Source: Polyporus tsugae (lineage: Eukaryota > Basidiomycota > Agaricomycetes > Polyporales > Polyporaceae). From it: DNA of 64,000 nucleotides. A program made the position numbers and the translations under genes. The notes under the pieces were generated by a model. It was not told the origin of the DNA, ran no database searches, and worked only from the letters and a program-made list of their open reading frames with translations. This document shows positions 10,570 to 22,516 of this stretch, piece after piece (the first letter of the stretch is position 1; each line of letters starts with the position of its first letter). The DNA is taken from positions 3,658,001-3,722,000 of the forward strand of contig JAHRBS010000007.1 in NCBI GenBank assembly GCA_024305745.1, read 5' to 3'.

Positions 10570-12957
10570 TCAATAGTGAGCCTGATGGACAAAGTATCTT
10601 TGTTATGCACATGTCAGTGGCCATACAAAAAAGAAGAATGCATGTACACCAGTGGAAAGCAACTGACAAGAGAATGGAACTGATCAGGTGTCTACACAAT
10701 GCTCCATGGAAATGGTTGAGCGGTTTGAACTGCAGAAGGCAGAGAATGTAACTCACCTGCCACAGCTTGAGAAGAGAACCCTTCTCCCGGTACTGTCACT
10801 GAAACTGTATACAACGCGGAGCATGTACGAGGAGGTGAATGCGCGATGCTCATGATTGCGGCGAAAGTGCCGTTCCGAGCGCAGCGCGGACGCTCCAAGG
10901 CACGACAGGGACTTGCACAATGCTGCGAACGGACGGTACTTAGCACCTTCGCGATGAGCAGACGTATCCGGCGGCCATTGCGAGGATTGTCGACCGACTC
11001 TGACACTTGAGCGTGCCGGCGCGGGCCGAGTCAAAGGCTCTGCCAGCCAGCAGCAGCCTCCACCGTCACCCCACGTCTCCACACCGGAGTGATGCGGTCA
11101 ACTTACAAACCTGATCCTTGAACCCAGGCTAGCCAAATCTGAGGCACAACGAGAGGGTACTGTACGTCATTAGTCGTTCAGTACTGGTTACGACGCATCT
11201 GACGTACCTGGCTGCGCAACGCTGTACAACATTGAATAGGTTACTTATATCGATCATGTCCAGGACCAACGTCGCCGGTTCCAGGTACGATGATGCGCAT
11301 GCCGTGCAGGAGCATATGGTGCGCACTCGGGCGCGGGTGTGGACGCTGGCAGGTGGGCCACTCAGGCCGCGGGCGGCACTTTGGCAGTGTCGGGGAGCGT
11401 AGGCCCGGAGGTTGTGGCACTGCGAGGGCGCCGGGCGGGATCATTGTGGGACAAACCGCCGGCGCTGAGCGGGAAGTGTATCACCGTAGGACAAGGTCCG
11501 ACCGAGTATGTCCACTATCAGGTAGTGCATGTCAGTTTCCGGATGACTCTAAGTAGATGTGACAAGGAACAGAAACATGGGGATGGTCATGCTATATGCC
11601 GCATCTATGGCGTCGCAAGAGCGAACACGACGAGAAGTCAAGGAGGGTATACTCGAAATGCCTCCGATCAAAGTACGACAGATACCCACCGCCCAAAAAT
11701 GCGGCTAGGTGATCGGATGCTGTAAGGATGCCGACTGGCCTGATGGGCAGTCGCAATAGAGGGAGTATGAGGACCTGGCACACTTACCTTGATGTTAACG
11801 TTCTTACGCCGGCTTGATTCGGTTCGGCAGGGTATCTTGAAGTGGCTTGTACTTACCTCCTGAATTCCCATATCCCTAGACTTGCCGGCCCGGCGACAAG
11901 GATCCAGAGCGAAAGGCGAACGGTGCGGGAAGGGGGGCCGACATATGGACGAGAAAGACGATGTGAAATTGTCGGGAGTATTTTGCCCAAAGTGCGATTA
12001 ATGCTGTGCCGCATGCCGGTGGCCGCAGACAGAAGGGGAAGAGTGACCGTGTCAGCCCTGTGGCGCAAAATCGGCCTGGGAACGTGCAGATGGGGTTGGT
12101 TAGTTTGTTAAGTAATCCTGTTGAAAGTGAAACACCTCGAAGACAGAACCTTAGTGTCCAGATGCATTCGTGGGGTAATGACTCGGAGTTGTAGTACCGT
12201 TATGTTGCACGGTGCTTGGGGCGCCATGATGCCGACACCACAGCGACTCGATCGGACTCCGCTGTTGGGGCTTCGTCATATACGTTGTTCGAGGCTGGTC
12301 CCAGAGGAAGGAGTTTGAGTGAAGGCTACCGCACCCCAGGATACCTGCTTATACTTCTGGTATGCAGGCTGGATGCACGAATCGTACCTTGAAAAGCCAA
12401 TAGACTCACGGGGATTGTATGCATGTCGGCTCCTGGGAGTTGGTGTCTGCTGCCAGTGCAAGCGAGGGATTGGAATTGAGATTCGGTTGTGCGAATGATT
12501 TGCACATGAGCGGTAGCTACCTCAGGTTTGAATGTTGACTATGGTAGACACGTTCTACCACCTTGGGAGACTACAGTAGGGTGACCGTTGATCATGGAGA
12601 GCATCGTCGACGTCGACTTCAAAGAAGGCCGCTGAGATTGGCGCCGGGGCGGACGAAGCGCCGGGCTTCTTGAAATAGCAACCATGTGGCTGTAACCGTG
12701 TTCGACTCGGAATCCAAGCTCAAACTTCAAGAAAGCTCCCAGCAGCCACTGCCAAACCTCGTTAGCCTTCTCCAGCTCTGCTCTCGGGCTATCTCTCCCG
12801 GATTATCTCGGCCCTCTCGTTTACCCTACGGCAAATTGGAAACATGCACTGCATCACCCTTCCACTTCTGTGTTAGCACCCGCCGGTCAGTTTGCGCTCG
12901 CCGACGTTATCATCGGAGCGCGCATCTCATTGACCGCTCTCGGCCATTTAAGTTGAG
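10570..12957. other. gene-poor 2.4-kb stretch
   Basis: I see no credible gene. Open frames are short, overlap on both strands, and show neither splice-linked continuity nor known motifs. The stretch could hold decayed gene or transposon sequence, but nothing was recognised. Confidence 0.45.
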
Positions 12958-12959
12958 TA

Positions 12960-13529
12960 CAGTAGACACCCTCTTAACGCATACTTCTCATAACGCATAA
13001 CCCCTTATAACGCATGGCTCGAGGCCTTTCCCGACTTGGGGAAGGGGGGAAAACGCATAATCCCCTGATAACGCATACGCATACCCCTTCGGGCCGGGAT
13101 AAAGGCATACCTGGACGTTATGTAATTTCAATTGTTGGGCACATACGGTGCTGCGGTTGAATAAAATTGTTCCTTAATCCCCTGTCGCTCCTCCCTATGG
13201 CCCCGAAAGCGATCGAAATCCTCAAAAGAGGGCTTAAGGTCCTAGAAGCCACTTTTGCATTGCGAAAATCTCAACTCCTTGCTCGTCGCGCCGAGAACAA
13301 ATCGATTATGGTCCCTACTGAAATCACTGACTTCTTTGCACGTACTAGATAGACTAGTCTAGTTAGACCACCTATGTACGAACGACTCCACCACATGGTG
13401 GGCGCCTATAATCAGAAGTCTCGTCCCTTGGTGGGCGCCTAATATCGACGCCTCCCATAACCCATGACCCCTAATAACACATACCACGGACCCCTTCCCG
13501 AGGGGTATGCGTTAAGAGGGTGTCTACTG
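12960..13529. mobile_element. 570-bp pogo/Tc1-like MITE, copy 1
   Basis: Terminal inverted repeats begin CAGTAGACACCCTCTTAACG and are perfect over about 25 bp. The element is flanked by TA on both sides (12958-12959 and 13530-13531), the target duplication of the Tc1/mariner/pogo superfamily. The subterminal regions repeat TAACGCATA several times. The only frame inside (ATG at 13197) encodes about 51 residues beginning MAPKAIEILKRG and ending TEITDFFARTR, too short for a transposase, so the element is non-autonomous. A copy of the same length, identical as far as I can compare by eye, lies at 50582-51151. Here it sits in intergenic DNA upstream of the first oxidase. Confidence 0.9.
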
Positions 13530-13531
13530 TA

Positions 13532-14055
13532 TTCTAGGTAGAGCGCGGACACGATTCCGTGTGTTGGCGCGGCCGCAGAGCGGAAACGACGTCAAGAGAG
13601 CGTTCTAGCGGCTATCGTGGTCAGCTTGACTTGACGTATCTGACTATGCGAGGAGAGGAAGAGCTTCTTACGAAGCCATATTCGCAGCGGGTCCGAGCAA
13701 GTCTGCAACGAACCCATACAATCCATGCGGCGCACGTCGACCGCGGTGGTTGCAGTCGCCGTTCGAGACCGAAGTTGCATCACCCCTCCCCATCCAGGCA
13801 TCACTCCCCCAGATTCGCGCCAGCAATCATTCCGGTGCTGTCCCTTGTCTCTGTCTACTTTTGTCGCAGATTCCGCTCACCGTCGGGGACCCAGATTATC
13901 TCCCAGCTAACTACCGGCATACAGCGGCAAATGTCCTTCACGGGCTACTGGATATAAGAGCTGTACAAGGTCCGTCCTCCGTTTTCTCCAGTCTCCCTGG
14001 ACTCCTCTCATTCTCCCCCTCCCTTCCCTTTTCTGGTCTTCCTGGTCTCGCCACC
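13532..14055. other. upstream region of oxidase 1, part of the duplicated unit
   Basis: No separate gene. From about 13680 onward it resembles the region upstream of oxidase 2 (from about 19720), including the shared GTCGACCGCGGTGG block, so the duplication includes promoter DNA. A TATA element lies at 13951-13960. Confidence 0.6.
13951..13960 (+). promoter_or_regulatory. TATA box of oxidase 1
   Basis: GATATAAGAG lies about 96 nt before the ATG at 14056. The identical decamer lies about 89 nt before the ATG of the paralogue, and pyrimidine-rich leaders follow both. Conservation between the two promoters supports a functional TATA box. Confidence 0.6.
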
Positions 14056-15962
14056 ATGCGCGTCATCCTCGCATCCTCTGTCATTCTTTGTGCGACCTCC
14101 TCCGCCTTTGGCGCCTTCATCCCCTACAGCCAACTTAAGGCCCGCGGTCAGAGGTATCCCCGCAACGCCCTCCTTAACTGCTTGGAGAGCGCCGGGCTCG
14201 ACCCCGTCGTCGAAGGGGACTCTGCCTACGCCACAGACGCTGCTCCTTTCAACCTTCGGTGCGTACTTCGAACCCGTATCAAAATAGCCCAGCTCTACTG
14301 TCGACTGATAATTCCTCTCTGCCATCGTCTAGATTTGACTGGAAGCCGGCCGCTCTCGTCTACCCTCACGACTCCAAGGGTGTGTCCGCCGCGGTAAAGT
14401 GCGGGGCCAAAACCGGTGTCAAGGTCAACGCACGGAGTGGAGGTCACTCTTGTAAGACGCCTCCATGCTTTTCCACATCCCCTGTCAACTCACCCCGCGC
14501 ATTTTCCACAGACGCCGCTTTCGCGCTTGGTGGTGAAGACGGCCACTTGACCGTCAGCCTCGACAACCTCCGCCACCTCTCCCTTAACGGTACCAAGGGG
14601 ACCTTCGGCGCCGGCAACCACCTCGGTGATGTTGCTCTCTACCTCTGGGAGAATGGTATGCTCACCCTCTTGTCTGGAACGCTTACCGTCACGCGTTCGG
14701 AGGTCTAACTGTTCTGGCTCCTTGACAGGCCAGCGCGCACTAGCTCACGGTACCTGCCCTTACGTCGGCATTGGCGGTCACGCTGGCCAGGGCGGCTTCG
14801 GCCTCCCCTCCCGAGCGTGGGGTCTGCTCTCCGACCAGATCCAGTCGCTCGAAATCGTCACCGCCGACGGCTCCATCCGTACTGCGTCCAAGACACAGAA
14901 CGCGGACCTGTTCTGGGCGGCAACCGGTGCCGGCGCGTCGTTCGGTATCATCACCTCGTTCACTGCCGTAACGCAGAAAGCGCTCGACTCAATCGCGTTT
15001 TCGTACACGTTCGCCAACTACGGCGCTGAGGAGGCGAGCAAGGGCCTCCAGGCGTGGCAGACGTTCTCCAACGACCCCGTCAACAAGCTCGATACGGCCG
15101 TTGGTCTTCAAATCCACGTGAACCCCGGTTCCAGCCCCTCGGGCGTCGTCTTCTCTGTCTCCGGTGTCTACTGTGAGTGGCAGAAGTCGCATTTGGCTCT
15201 GGACGAAGCATGATGTCCACTGACCTGATTGATGTAAACCTTGACAAACCGCAGACGGCGTGGATGAGGCCAAGGTCAACTCCACCTTCGCCCCGCTCCT
15301 CAAGGAACTCGGCACCCCGACGGACATCTTCCTCGAGAAGCAGGACTGGATCACCTCCGTTCTCTACCTCGCCGGCGTAGACACCACCGCCCAGCTGAAC
15401 ACGACCCTCGCGCCAGACACCCACGACACCTTCTACGCCACCGCCACCTTCGTTCCCGAGGCGGCGCCGATGAACCAGGCCGCATCCGACGCGTTGTTCC
15501 AGTACTTCTACGGGCCCGGCGCGAGCTCTGCGGTCGAGTGGTTCGCGATCTTCGACCTGTACGGCGGCGGCGACTCGGTCGTCGCGCGCGCCGACCCGGA
15601 CCTGAACGCGTTCGACGCGCGCGACGCGCTCTACTCGATCCAGTACTACGGCACGATCCCCGCCTCCGTCTCGGACGCGGACGGGATCGCGTTCGTCCAG
15701 GGCATGAAGACGGCCGTTGAGAGCAACCAGCCCGAGACGCAGTTCAAGGAGTATGGTGAGTGCCCATGCTAGGCACGCTTCAGCGTGGACGTTGATGCTG
15801 ACCTTTGACGCGCGCTGTGTTATTGTAGTCAACTACATCGACAGCACGTACACCGCGGACGAGGCGCACACGCGCTATTACCCCACCCACACTGAGAGGC
15901 TCAAGACCCTCAAGGACAAGTACGACCCGAATCGCGTCATCAACTTCCCGCAGGACTTTTAA
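14056..15962 (+). CDS. secreted FAD-linked oligosaccharide-oxidase-like protein (AA7/BBE), copy 1
   Basis: Predicted secreted flavoprotein of the glucooligosaccharide-oxidase/berberine-bridge type, oxidising the reducing end of sugars or another small alcohol to a lactone or carbonyl with release of H2O2; the substrate is unknown. Six exons join cleanly. MRVILASSVILCATSSAFG is a signal peptide. The FAD_binding_4 domain shows VNARSGGHSYAAF, whose His is the usual 8-alpha attachment site, and GTCPYVGIGGHAGQGGFG, whose Cys is the usual second attachment site, so bicovalent FAD is expected. The C-terminus is a BBE segment (NYIDSTYTADEAHTRYYP ... RVINFPQDF). Start context CCACCATGC is good. The length, near 490 residues, fits the family. 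A close paralogue lies at 20259-22193. Confidence 0.93.
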
Positions 15963-16654
15963 GCGTTCGTGATTGTCAGCAATGGACTCGGCCTATGTCG
16001 TCGCGCCTTGGTGTTAGCAGAGGAGTACTACGTTTTCGCATATCTGCTAGGTAAGGAAATAATCGCTATCGTTTAATAGCATGTCGAGCATCCTGTATTC
16101 CATTGACGTCGGACTCTCGGACTGGGACATTTTGGAGTACATACTTTACTTACTCGTAGTACAGTAGTTACTGGCTGTCCGTTTGGCGCCCCAAGCTCGC
16201 GCCATCAATATTGGTCTCATTTCTCGTCGGCCACCTGTCCCCATGCCCTTTCTCCAGCCATTCTAATGGTGCTCGGATGCGAGCGCGGCGACTGCCAACC
16301 TGTTAACCTCGTCCACGCTTATCTAGAGCTGGGCTGGAGACTAGAGACACACACGTTGAACGTTCATTCAATCCTCAGTCTCTGTCTTGGTTTGTCTTCG
16401 ACGGTGCGAATTCGTCATACCGGGAACTGGAATATTATTCATGCATCAAGTATCGGCAGCATCACAGGAGTATCAATTCGAGCTCTCATCCATGCGTCGT
16501 GTTACGCCGCGCGTTCTGGGGGAAAGTCCAGAACAATATGCCGGGGCGGGCGGCGACGTCATGTGAATTAGTTTCTTCAAGATGAATGGCGTCTGAAACA
16601 GCGGAGGTTCCGTCGGGCCCGAGCTCTGACGTTATGTAACCTCGAGGTCACTGT
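15963..16654. other. 3' flank of oxidase 1
   Basis: The first 200 bp match the 3' flank of oxidase 2 (shared GTGTTAGCAGAG and GCATATCTGCTAGGT blocks), so the untranslated region is part of the duplication. The rest shows no gene. Confidence 0.5.
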
Positions 16655-17310
16655 GCGTCACTCTTCGTCGGGTGACGGCGCTGAAGGATGGGAGGACACT
16701 ACGTATATGACAAGAAAATACTGAGGGCAGCGCGTTATGCCCATCACGCAATGAACGTGGAGTACTGTAGAAGGTGCCATGTCGGACCTCCCAAGAGGAT
16801 CTCCGCCGAATGCGTCAAGCATAACTTGGTATTCGTGCTCTACAATCCGGTTACCTTTACGCATGACGGACCAAGTGATACCCCAAGGGTGTCCGGGTTG
16901 CACGGGAACTGCTCAACTTTGACATTACAAAGATGCTGAGGTTGGGGTATTTGTGGCCGGCGTCTTCAAGAGACGGACGAACTCCCCCTTGTACCATTCC
17001 ATAGCCCATTGATGACTGGCCCGTTTCGGTAAGGACATGAGCACCAGAGCAAATACATCGACACTTACATTTACCTCTTCCGCCTAGTGACTCCGGGTCT
17101 CGAGGTCGTGGTGGTCTAATACTGCATAGTACATGACCTTGTATTGGTCAAGGACGATGAGGGCAACAGCATAATGAAGGCGAGCGACGCGACTATGTTT
17201 CACCAACGAGCATCAGAGCCGTAGAATACGGGCGCAAATGTCTACACTTACTTTGCTCCTCGATCGTCTTCGGTGGTGTGAGTCGCTCGATCTCAAGCCC
17301 AAGGCGTCCG
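16655..17310 (-). pseudogene. decayed copy of the 22517-23517 gene
   Basis: On the minus strand this matches the gene at 22517-23517 in order. The most 3' part retains VEHEYQVMLDAFGGDPL (gene: VEHEFQVLFDALGGDPL), followed by small indels that destroy the true C-terminus. The exon 2 equivalent (around 17080-17210) matches over the block encoding VFNQYKVMYALLDHPDL, and the exon 1 end matches over LTPPKTIEE. The middle of exon 3 (proline-rich part) is missing and exon 1 breaks off near 17310. No intact frame remains. It holds the same place relative to oxidase 1 as the intact gene does relative to oxidase 2. Confidence 0.8.
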
Positions 17311-17439
17311 AGTCACAGCACGCCCGTAGCCTGCGGAGTTTGGTTCAGCAGTGACTCCTAGGAGCCTCTCGCGTCCTGCTCGCCGCCCCTCCGACAAGGA
17401 ATAGTCCCAGAGTCTGAACTACAGTGGCCCTTCGGCGGA

Positions 17440-17530
17440 AGGGGAAAGAATTACTTGCCGACGTGGGGATCGTCGAAGAAGTTCATCAACTCGCCCTCAG
17501 ATACCGGCGGGCGGAGTCCAGGGAACATTG
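17440..17530 (-). pseudogene. displaced fragment of the same unknown gene family
   Basis: The minus strand around 17455-17515 encodes a VSEGELMNFFDDPHVGK-like stretch, matching VSEDESTNFLENPHTMVGK of the 23803-24784 gene and VSNDEAEQFLNSPSTLLG of the 22517-23517 gene. This is the piece missing from the pseudogene to the left, but out of order, so the degenerate copy was rearranged or a second copy was present. Confidence 0.5.
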
Positions 17531-19660
17531 GACAGCGCGTGCTTATGTTGAGGAGCAAAGTGGACAGCAGATATGCTAGAAAATCATAATATTAGGCCCG
17601 CCGCACGGGTCCATAGGTGTGGGAACGTACTGGGTCGAATGCGGCTGCCTTCATTGAGGACTGAGGAGGAACGAGGAGGGCCCGACCAACCGAGGGCGCC
17701 CCGACTCCAAAGATGTTGGGCCCGCCGCGGGAGGGTGATGAAGTGGCCGGGGTGGCCAAAGCGACTAGAACACTAATGATCGAAAGGTGACGACGGAACC
17801 GCAAGAGCTCAGAAATGCAGACTGACGACGACGTTAGTCTCCGTAGCCGACCATATCCTGATATACACGGGGGAAGCGCTATGTTAGGGTCACTTTAAGG
17901 ATTTTGCTCTTGGGAATTTCGCTAAGGGAATCTTAAGTGAATTGCATTTGAGGGCCCTTGAAACTGACCTAAGAGTGATATTTCTCAAGTTGATCTTATG
18001 ATGCATCTCCGATAACCGAGGTCTCACGCTCCGAGAAATCAGTCAGATGGACCAATTTGGGACATTTACTACCAGCCAGATCACTCGCATTCACGCCGCT
18101 CATAGGTGGAAAATAGAAATATATTATCGCTACGACTACAGCAACAGCAACTACAAACAAACTACAGACAAAACTGCTGAGCATACCATACCCCAGGACC
18201 TATGGACGGGCTCAGATCCAGCGCCAGAACCACGTTGGTGGCAGGGACCGCGTGCCTACCCAATGGACCAGCCGCGATGGAAGAAGTGTTGCGAGCCAAG
18301 GTGCGTGCTTTGCGCAGAACCACGCCGCGAGGTCAGACACATCGGGGGGCCGTCACGGTGCTGTCGACGGGGCTGTTCTTGGAACGTCCTTCCGGAACGC
18401 GGGGAGGCAACAAGTGCACTGTTGGAAGATTATCAGCGGCATAACAATTGCAGTATTCAAATACTATCAATGCAAGTAAAAAACACTTACAATTGTCAGG
18501 CAATGGCGAACGTCCCCGCGGCGTCAAACTGGTGCCACGTCAGCACCACTTGAAGACATGAAGATCACCTGTGAAGCACCCACCAAGTTAGCTTGGAACG
18601 CCATGATGTATGCTGTAAAAAAAAAAAGGCAACCGGTCGCCAATGTCGACCGTCCGCAAAGGGCTGAACGGAAGGGGAGCATCCACTGGTGGGCAGACGA
18701 TGGTGGGGGAATAAGGAAGAGAACGACAAGTCCAGCATGGCCGCTCTTGGTCGGAATTCGAACCGTGTGAACTCGGAAATTCTCGCTTCCGGAGCCACCA
18801 TCGGTCCAGTCTTCCGACCGCCCGGCTGGTCTTTTGGCTGGGCCCGGGTTTTAAGGTCGACTTGAAGTCCATCGGCGCCGGATTGATAGCATCTTGGTTG
18901 TTGGTAAGCGGACGTTGGAATGCGCGCTCCCTGTCATCAGAATTTCTGATAATTGAATTTTACGAGAGTTACAGGATTTTCGCTCTTAAGGGCCCTCGTC
19001 TTCCCATCAAACTTGAAACTCACTCAGATTGGCTTTTGGCCGTGTAGATGACAGTCGATCTATTAGTGTGTGTTGGCAATGCTAGTATGAGTCACCGTCA
19101 CGATCAGCTGGTCGAGAATTAGTATGGTGCTAGATGATGGCGAGGGAAAAACAGGTGTTTCCTAGGAGAAACACCAGCAGTACACCCACGCGAATACATG
19201 CATGAGGAATCACAGAATGAGAGCCTTGTGTGAGATCAATATCGTTAACGTTACGACCCCATCGTGGCGCACCGTGGCCGCGGAGTGGCCATATCCGGTC
19301 CGCCGGGAAATGCCGATGGCCACCACGTTTGGTCGTCAAGTTTAAAGCTACAGTAGCTATACCAAACAGCTTGCTTGTCTTAGTCTATCCTCTCAGGCCA
19401 TCTCTCACGGCAGATCTTGGCCTCCGGGTTCAATATCTCTCTTTCTGGTGAATTGGAAACACTCGACCCTGTCAAGTTTCCAGAAATCACATCCGCCAAT
19501 CAGCCTCTTCAAGCGCAACGGACAAGGTCGCCCGACGGTACTGGTATTCTAGACATTCAATGGGTCGACAGGTCTCCGTATGTTCGCGTCGTGGAAGAGC
19601 AGAACTGACATAAAGAAAGAGTTCTAGACGTAGGTTTCACTTAACATCTGATGGTGAGGT
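17531..19660. other. gene-poor stretch between duplicated units
   Basis: No convincing gene. A minus-strand frame at 17592-17804 opens with a signal-peptide-like stretch (MRFRRHLSIISVLVALATPATS) but is only 70 residues and unsupported. A run of 11 A lies near 18619-18629. Sequence near 17893-17920 loosely resembles sequence near 18973-19000 in the opposite orientation, too weak to call. Confidence 0.4.
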
Positions 19661-20258
19661 TGACTCAATGGATATCGGACCCAGACGCCACGTAAACACC
19701 TGCTTGCGAAGGCATATTTGCAGCGGCCCCGAACGAATCTTCAACAAAGCTATGCAATCCGGTCGGCATCATGTATGTCGACCGCGGTGGCTGTTGTTGC
19801 AGCGTGTACGGTCGGGAGACGGAGCGTGCCGACTACATATCAGAGACAGTCTCAGACTAATGTGAATGTAGGAGACAATGCGTAGCCAACGGGAGGTCTC
19901 GTATGCTTTGATAGGTCCATCAATAGAACAAGACACGAAAGAAAACAAACGGAAACATACGGATTACAACAGTACTCGTATCGCCGTCCGAGACCGTCTT
20001 ACTTATCCTTGCGCTACCTCCCCAGCGGTTGATGGGCCTGTGCTAGTTCGCTCGGCTCTACCCGTTTGTCAAACACATTCGGCTCGCCATCAGGAACCGA
20101 GGTTGGCCCCAGACTCCAGTTATTTCAGCGGCATATGTCCTACACTGGCACGGGCTACCAGATATAAGAGTCCTGCCAGGTCCGTCCCCCTTTTTCTCCA
20201 GTCTCCCGATACTCCTCTCTCATTCACCTTCCTTTTCCCCCTTTATCGCATATCCGCC
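19661..20258. other. upstream region of oxidase 2, duplicated promoter
   Basis: The left part resembles the upstream region of oxidase 1 (shared CAGCGG..CCGA and GTCGACCGCGGTGG blocks near 19720-19795). Between 19880 and 20100 the two differ more. No gene. Confidence 0.55.
20161..20170 (+). promoter_or_regulatory. TATA box of oxidase 2
   Basis: GATATAAGAG, identical to the element of oxidase 1, about 89 nt before the ATG at 20259 and followed by the same AGGTCCGTCC block. Confidence 0.6.
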
Positions 20259-22193
20259 ATGCGTGGCATTCTTGCATCTACGTTCATTATTTCCTCTGCG
20301 TCGGTCGCCCTCGGCGCCTTGATCCCCTATAGCGAGCTCAAGGCTCGCGGTCACAATCACGCCCGCAACGGCCTCCTTGACTGCTTAGACAGTGCTGGGC
20401 TTGAGCCCGTCGTAGAAAGTGACTCCGTCTATGCCACGGACGCCGCTCCTTTCAACCTTCGGTCCGTCGGCCGGAACTATGTCATAACAAGCCGTACCTG
20501 ATATCTACTCTCCACTGGCTTCTAGATTCAACTGGAAGCCCGCCGCTGTCGTCTACCCCCACGACTCCAACAGTGTTGCCGCCGCTGTAAAGTGCGGTGC
20601 TAGCAACGGTGTCAAGGTCAACGCGCGGAGCGGAGGTCACTCTTGTACGACTCTTTCATGCCATTCCACTTGCTGTTCATCGACTCACTCCGCCCTTGTA
20701 CTCAGACGCCGCCTTTGCGCTCGGTGGTGAGGATGGCCACTTGACCGTCAGCCTCGACAAGCTCCGCCACCTTTCCCTCAATGGCACCACAACCACCTTC
20801 GGCACCGGCAACCACCTCGGCGACGTCGCCCTGTACCTCTGGGAGAACGGTAAGTACCTCAGTTGACGCGTAGGCCTCTCTTTTCCCCAAGCGGTTGCCG
20901 TTAGCATGTGTCCGGAACGCTGACTGCTTCGCTACTCGACAGGCAAGCGCGCCATGGCGCACGGTACCTGCCCTTACGTCGGCGTGGGGGGTCACGCTGG
21001 TCAGGGCGGCTTCGGCCTTCCCTCCCGAGCGTGGGGTCTGCTCACCGACCAGATCCAGTCGCTCGAAATCGTCACCGCCGACGGCTCCATCCGTACTGCA
21101 TCCAAGACCCAGAACGCGGACCTGTTCTGGGCGGCGACCGGTGCCGGCGCGTCGTTCGGTATCATCACCTCGTTCACTGCCGTGACACAGAAGGCGCTCG
21201 ACTCGATCGCGTTTGCGTACACGTTCGCCGACTACGGTGCGAAGGAGGCGAGCAAGGGCCTTCAGGCGTGGCAGGCGTTCGCCAATGACAAGGTCAACAA
21301 GCTCGATACGGCCGTTGGCCTCCAGATCCACATTAACCCCGGCTCCAGCCCCTCGGGCGTCGTCTTCTCTGTCTCTGGTGTCTACTGTGAGTGGCAGAAA
21401 TCACATTGGCTCTGGACGAAGCATGATGTCCACTGACTTGATTGATGTAAACCTTGACAAACCGCAGACGGCGTGGACGAGGCCAAGGTCAACTCCACCT
21501 TCGCCCCGCTCCTCAAGGAACTCGGCACCCCGACAGCCACCTCCCTCCAGAAGCAGGACTGGATCACCTCTGTGCTCTACCTCGCCGGCGTCAACACCAC
21601 CGCCCAGCTGAACACGACCCTCGCGCCTGACACCCACGACACCTTCTACGCCACCTCCACCTTCGTCCCCGAGGCGGCTCCGATGAACACGAACGCGTCC
21701 GACGCGCTCTTCCAGTACTTCTACGGGCCCGGCGCGAGCTCTGCGGTCGAGTGGTTCGCGATCTTCGATCTGTACGGCGGCGGCGACTCGGTCGTCGCGC
21801 GCGCGGACAAGGACCTGAACGCGTTCGACGCGCGCGACGCGCTCTACTCGATCCAGTACTACGGCACGATCCCCGCCTCCGTCTCTGACGCGGACGGGAT
21901 CGCGTTCATCCAGGGCATGAAGAAGGCCGTGGAGAGCAACCAGCCCGGGACGCAGTTCAAGGGCTACGGTGAGTATTCCTACTTACTATTCTTCGGCGTC
22001 GTTGTTCGTCGCGCTTGACTCGGGATGTTGATGCTGACCTTGGAACTTGCGCTGTGCAGCCAACTACGTCGACAGCACGTACACCGCGGACGAGGCGCAC
22101 AAGCGGTACTACCCCACGCATACCCAGCGGCTCAAGACGCTCAAGGACAAGTACGACCCGAAGCGCGTCATCAACTTCCCTCAGGACTTTTGA
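20259..22193 (+). CDS. secreted FAD-linked oligosaccharide-oxidase-like protein (AA7/BBE), copy 2
   Basis: Paralogue of the 14056-15962 gene with the same six-exon structure and splice phases. The signal peptide is MRGILASTFIISSASVALG. The FAD domain keeps VNARSGGHSYAAF and GTCPYVGVGGHAGQGGFG, so both covalent FAD residues are present. The C-terminal half (DGVDEAKVNSTFAPLLKELG, ASSAVEWFAIFDLYGGGDS, ANYVDSTYTADEAHKRYYP, RVINFPQDF) is almost identical to copy 1, whereas the signal peptide and first exons differ more. Intron 1 uses a GTCCGT donor. Function as for copy 1: a secreted flavin oxidase of unknown substrate. Confidence 0.93.
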
Positions 22194-22516
22194 GCTTCTT
22201 GCTGGGCGGGTCGTGAGCCTCGCACACGAGCTTGTGCCGTCGCGACTTGGTGTTAGCAGAGTACTATACGTTTCCGCATATCTGCTAGGTCAAGGAAATT
22301 ATTATTATCGTTTAATCGCACGTCGAGCACCCTGCATCGCATTTACGTCGGACTCTCGTACTGGAGTACTTTACTCGTAGCACAGTATTTACTGTCTGTC
22401 CGTTTGCACGCTAACTATACATGCATATCCGCCGTTGTTGGAACTGCAGGCATATCCCACACGGACCGGATAAACACATAAGCTCCGTGGCTGCATCTCG
22501 CAAGTATTGGAAACGG
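22194..22516. other. convergent intergenic region
   Basis: 3' flank of oxidase 2, sharing sequence with the 3' flank of oxidase 1 for about 200 bp, and 3' end region of the opposite-strand gene. No gene. Confidence 0.5.

Noticed and set aside
12960..13529. CRISPR-like array suggested by repeated TAACGCATA motifs
   Set aside because: Repeats are short, irregular and confined to a eukaryotic transposon; there are no spacers of regular length.
13532..14397. Plus-strand frames upstream of and across oxidase 1 exon 1
   Set aside because: They run through the TATA box and the first intron and have no conserved counterpart upstream of oxidase 2.
17592..17804. 70-residue frame with a signal-peptide-like start
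   Set aside because: Hydrophobic start is suggestive, but there is no further support and it lies in decayed duplicated DNA.
17880..19010. Possible inverted repeat between about 17893 and 18973
   Set aside because: Only about 25 loosely matching bases; not distinguishable from chance.
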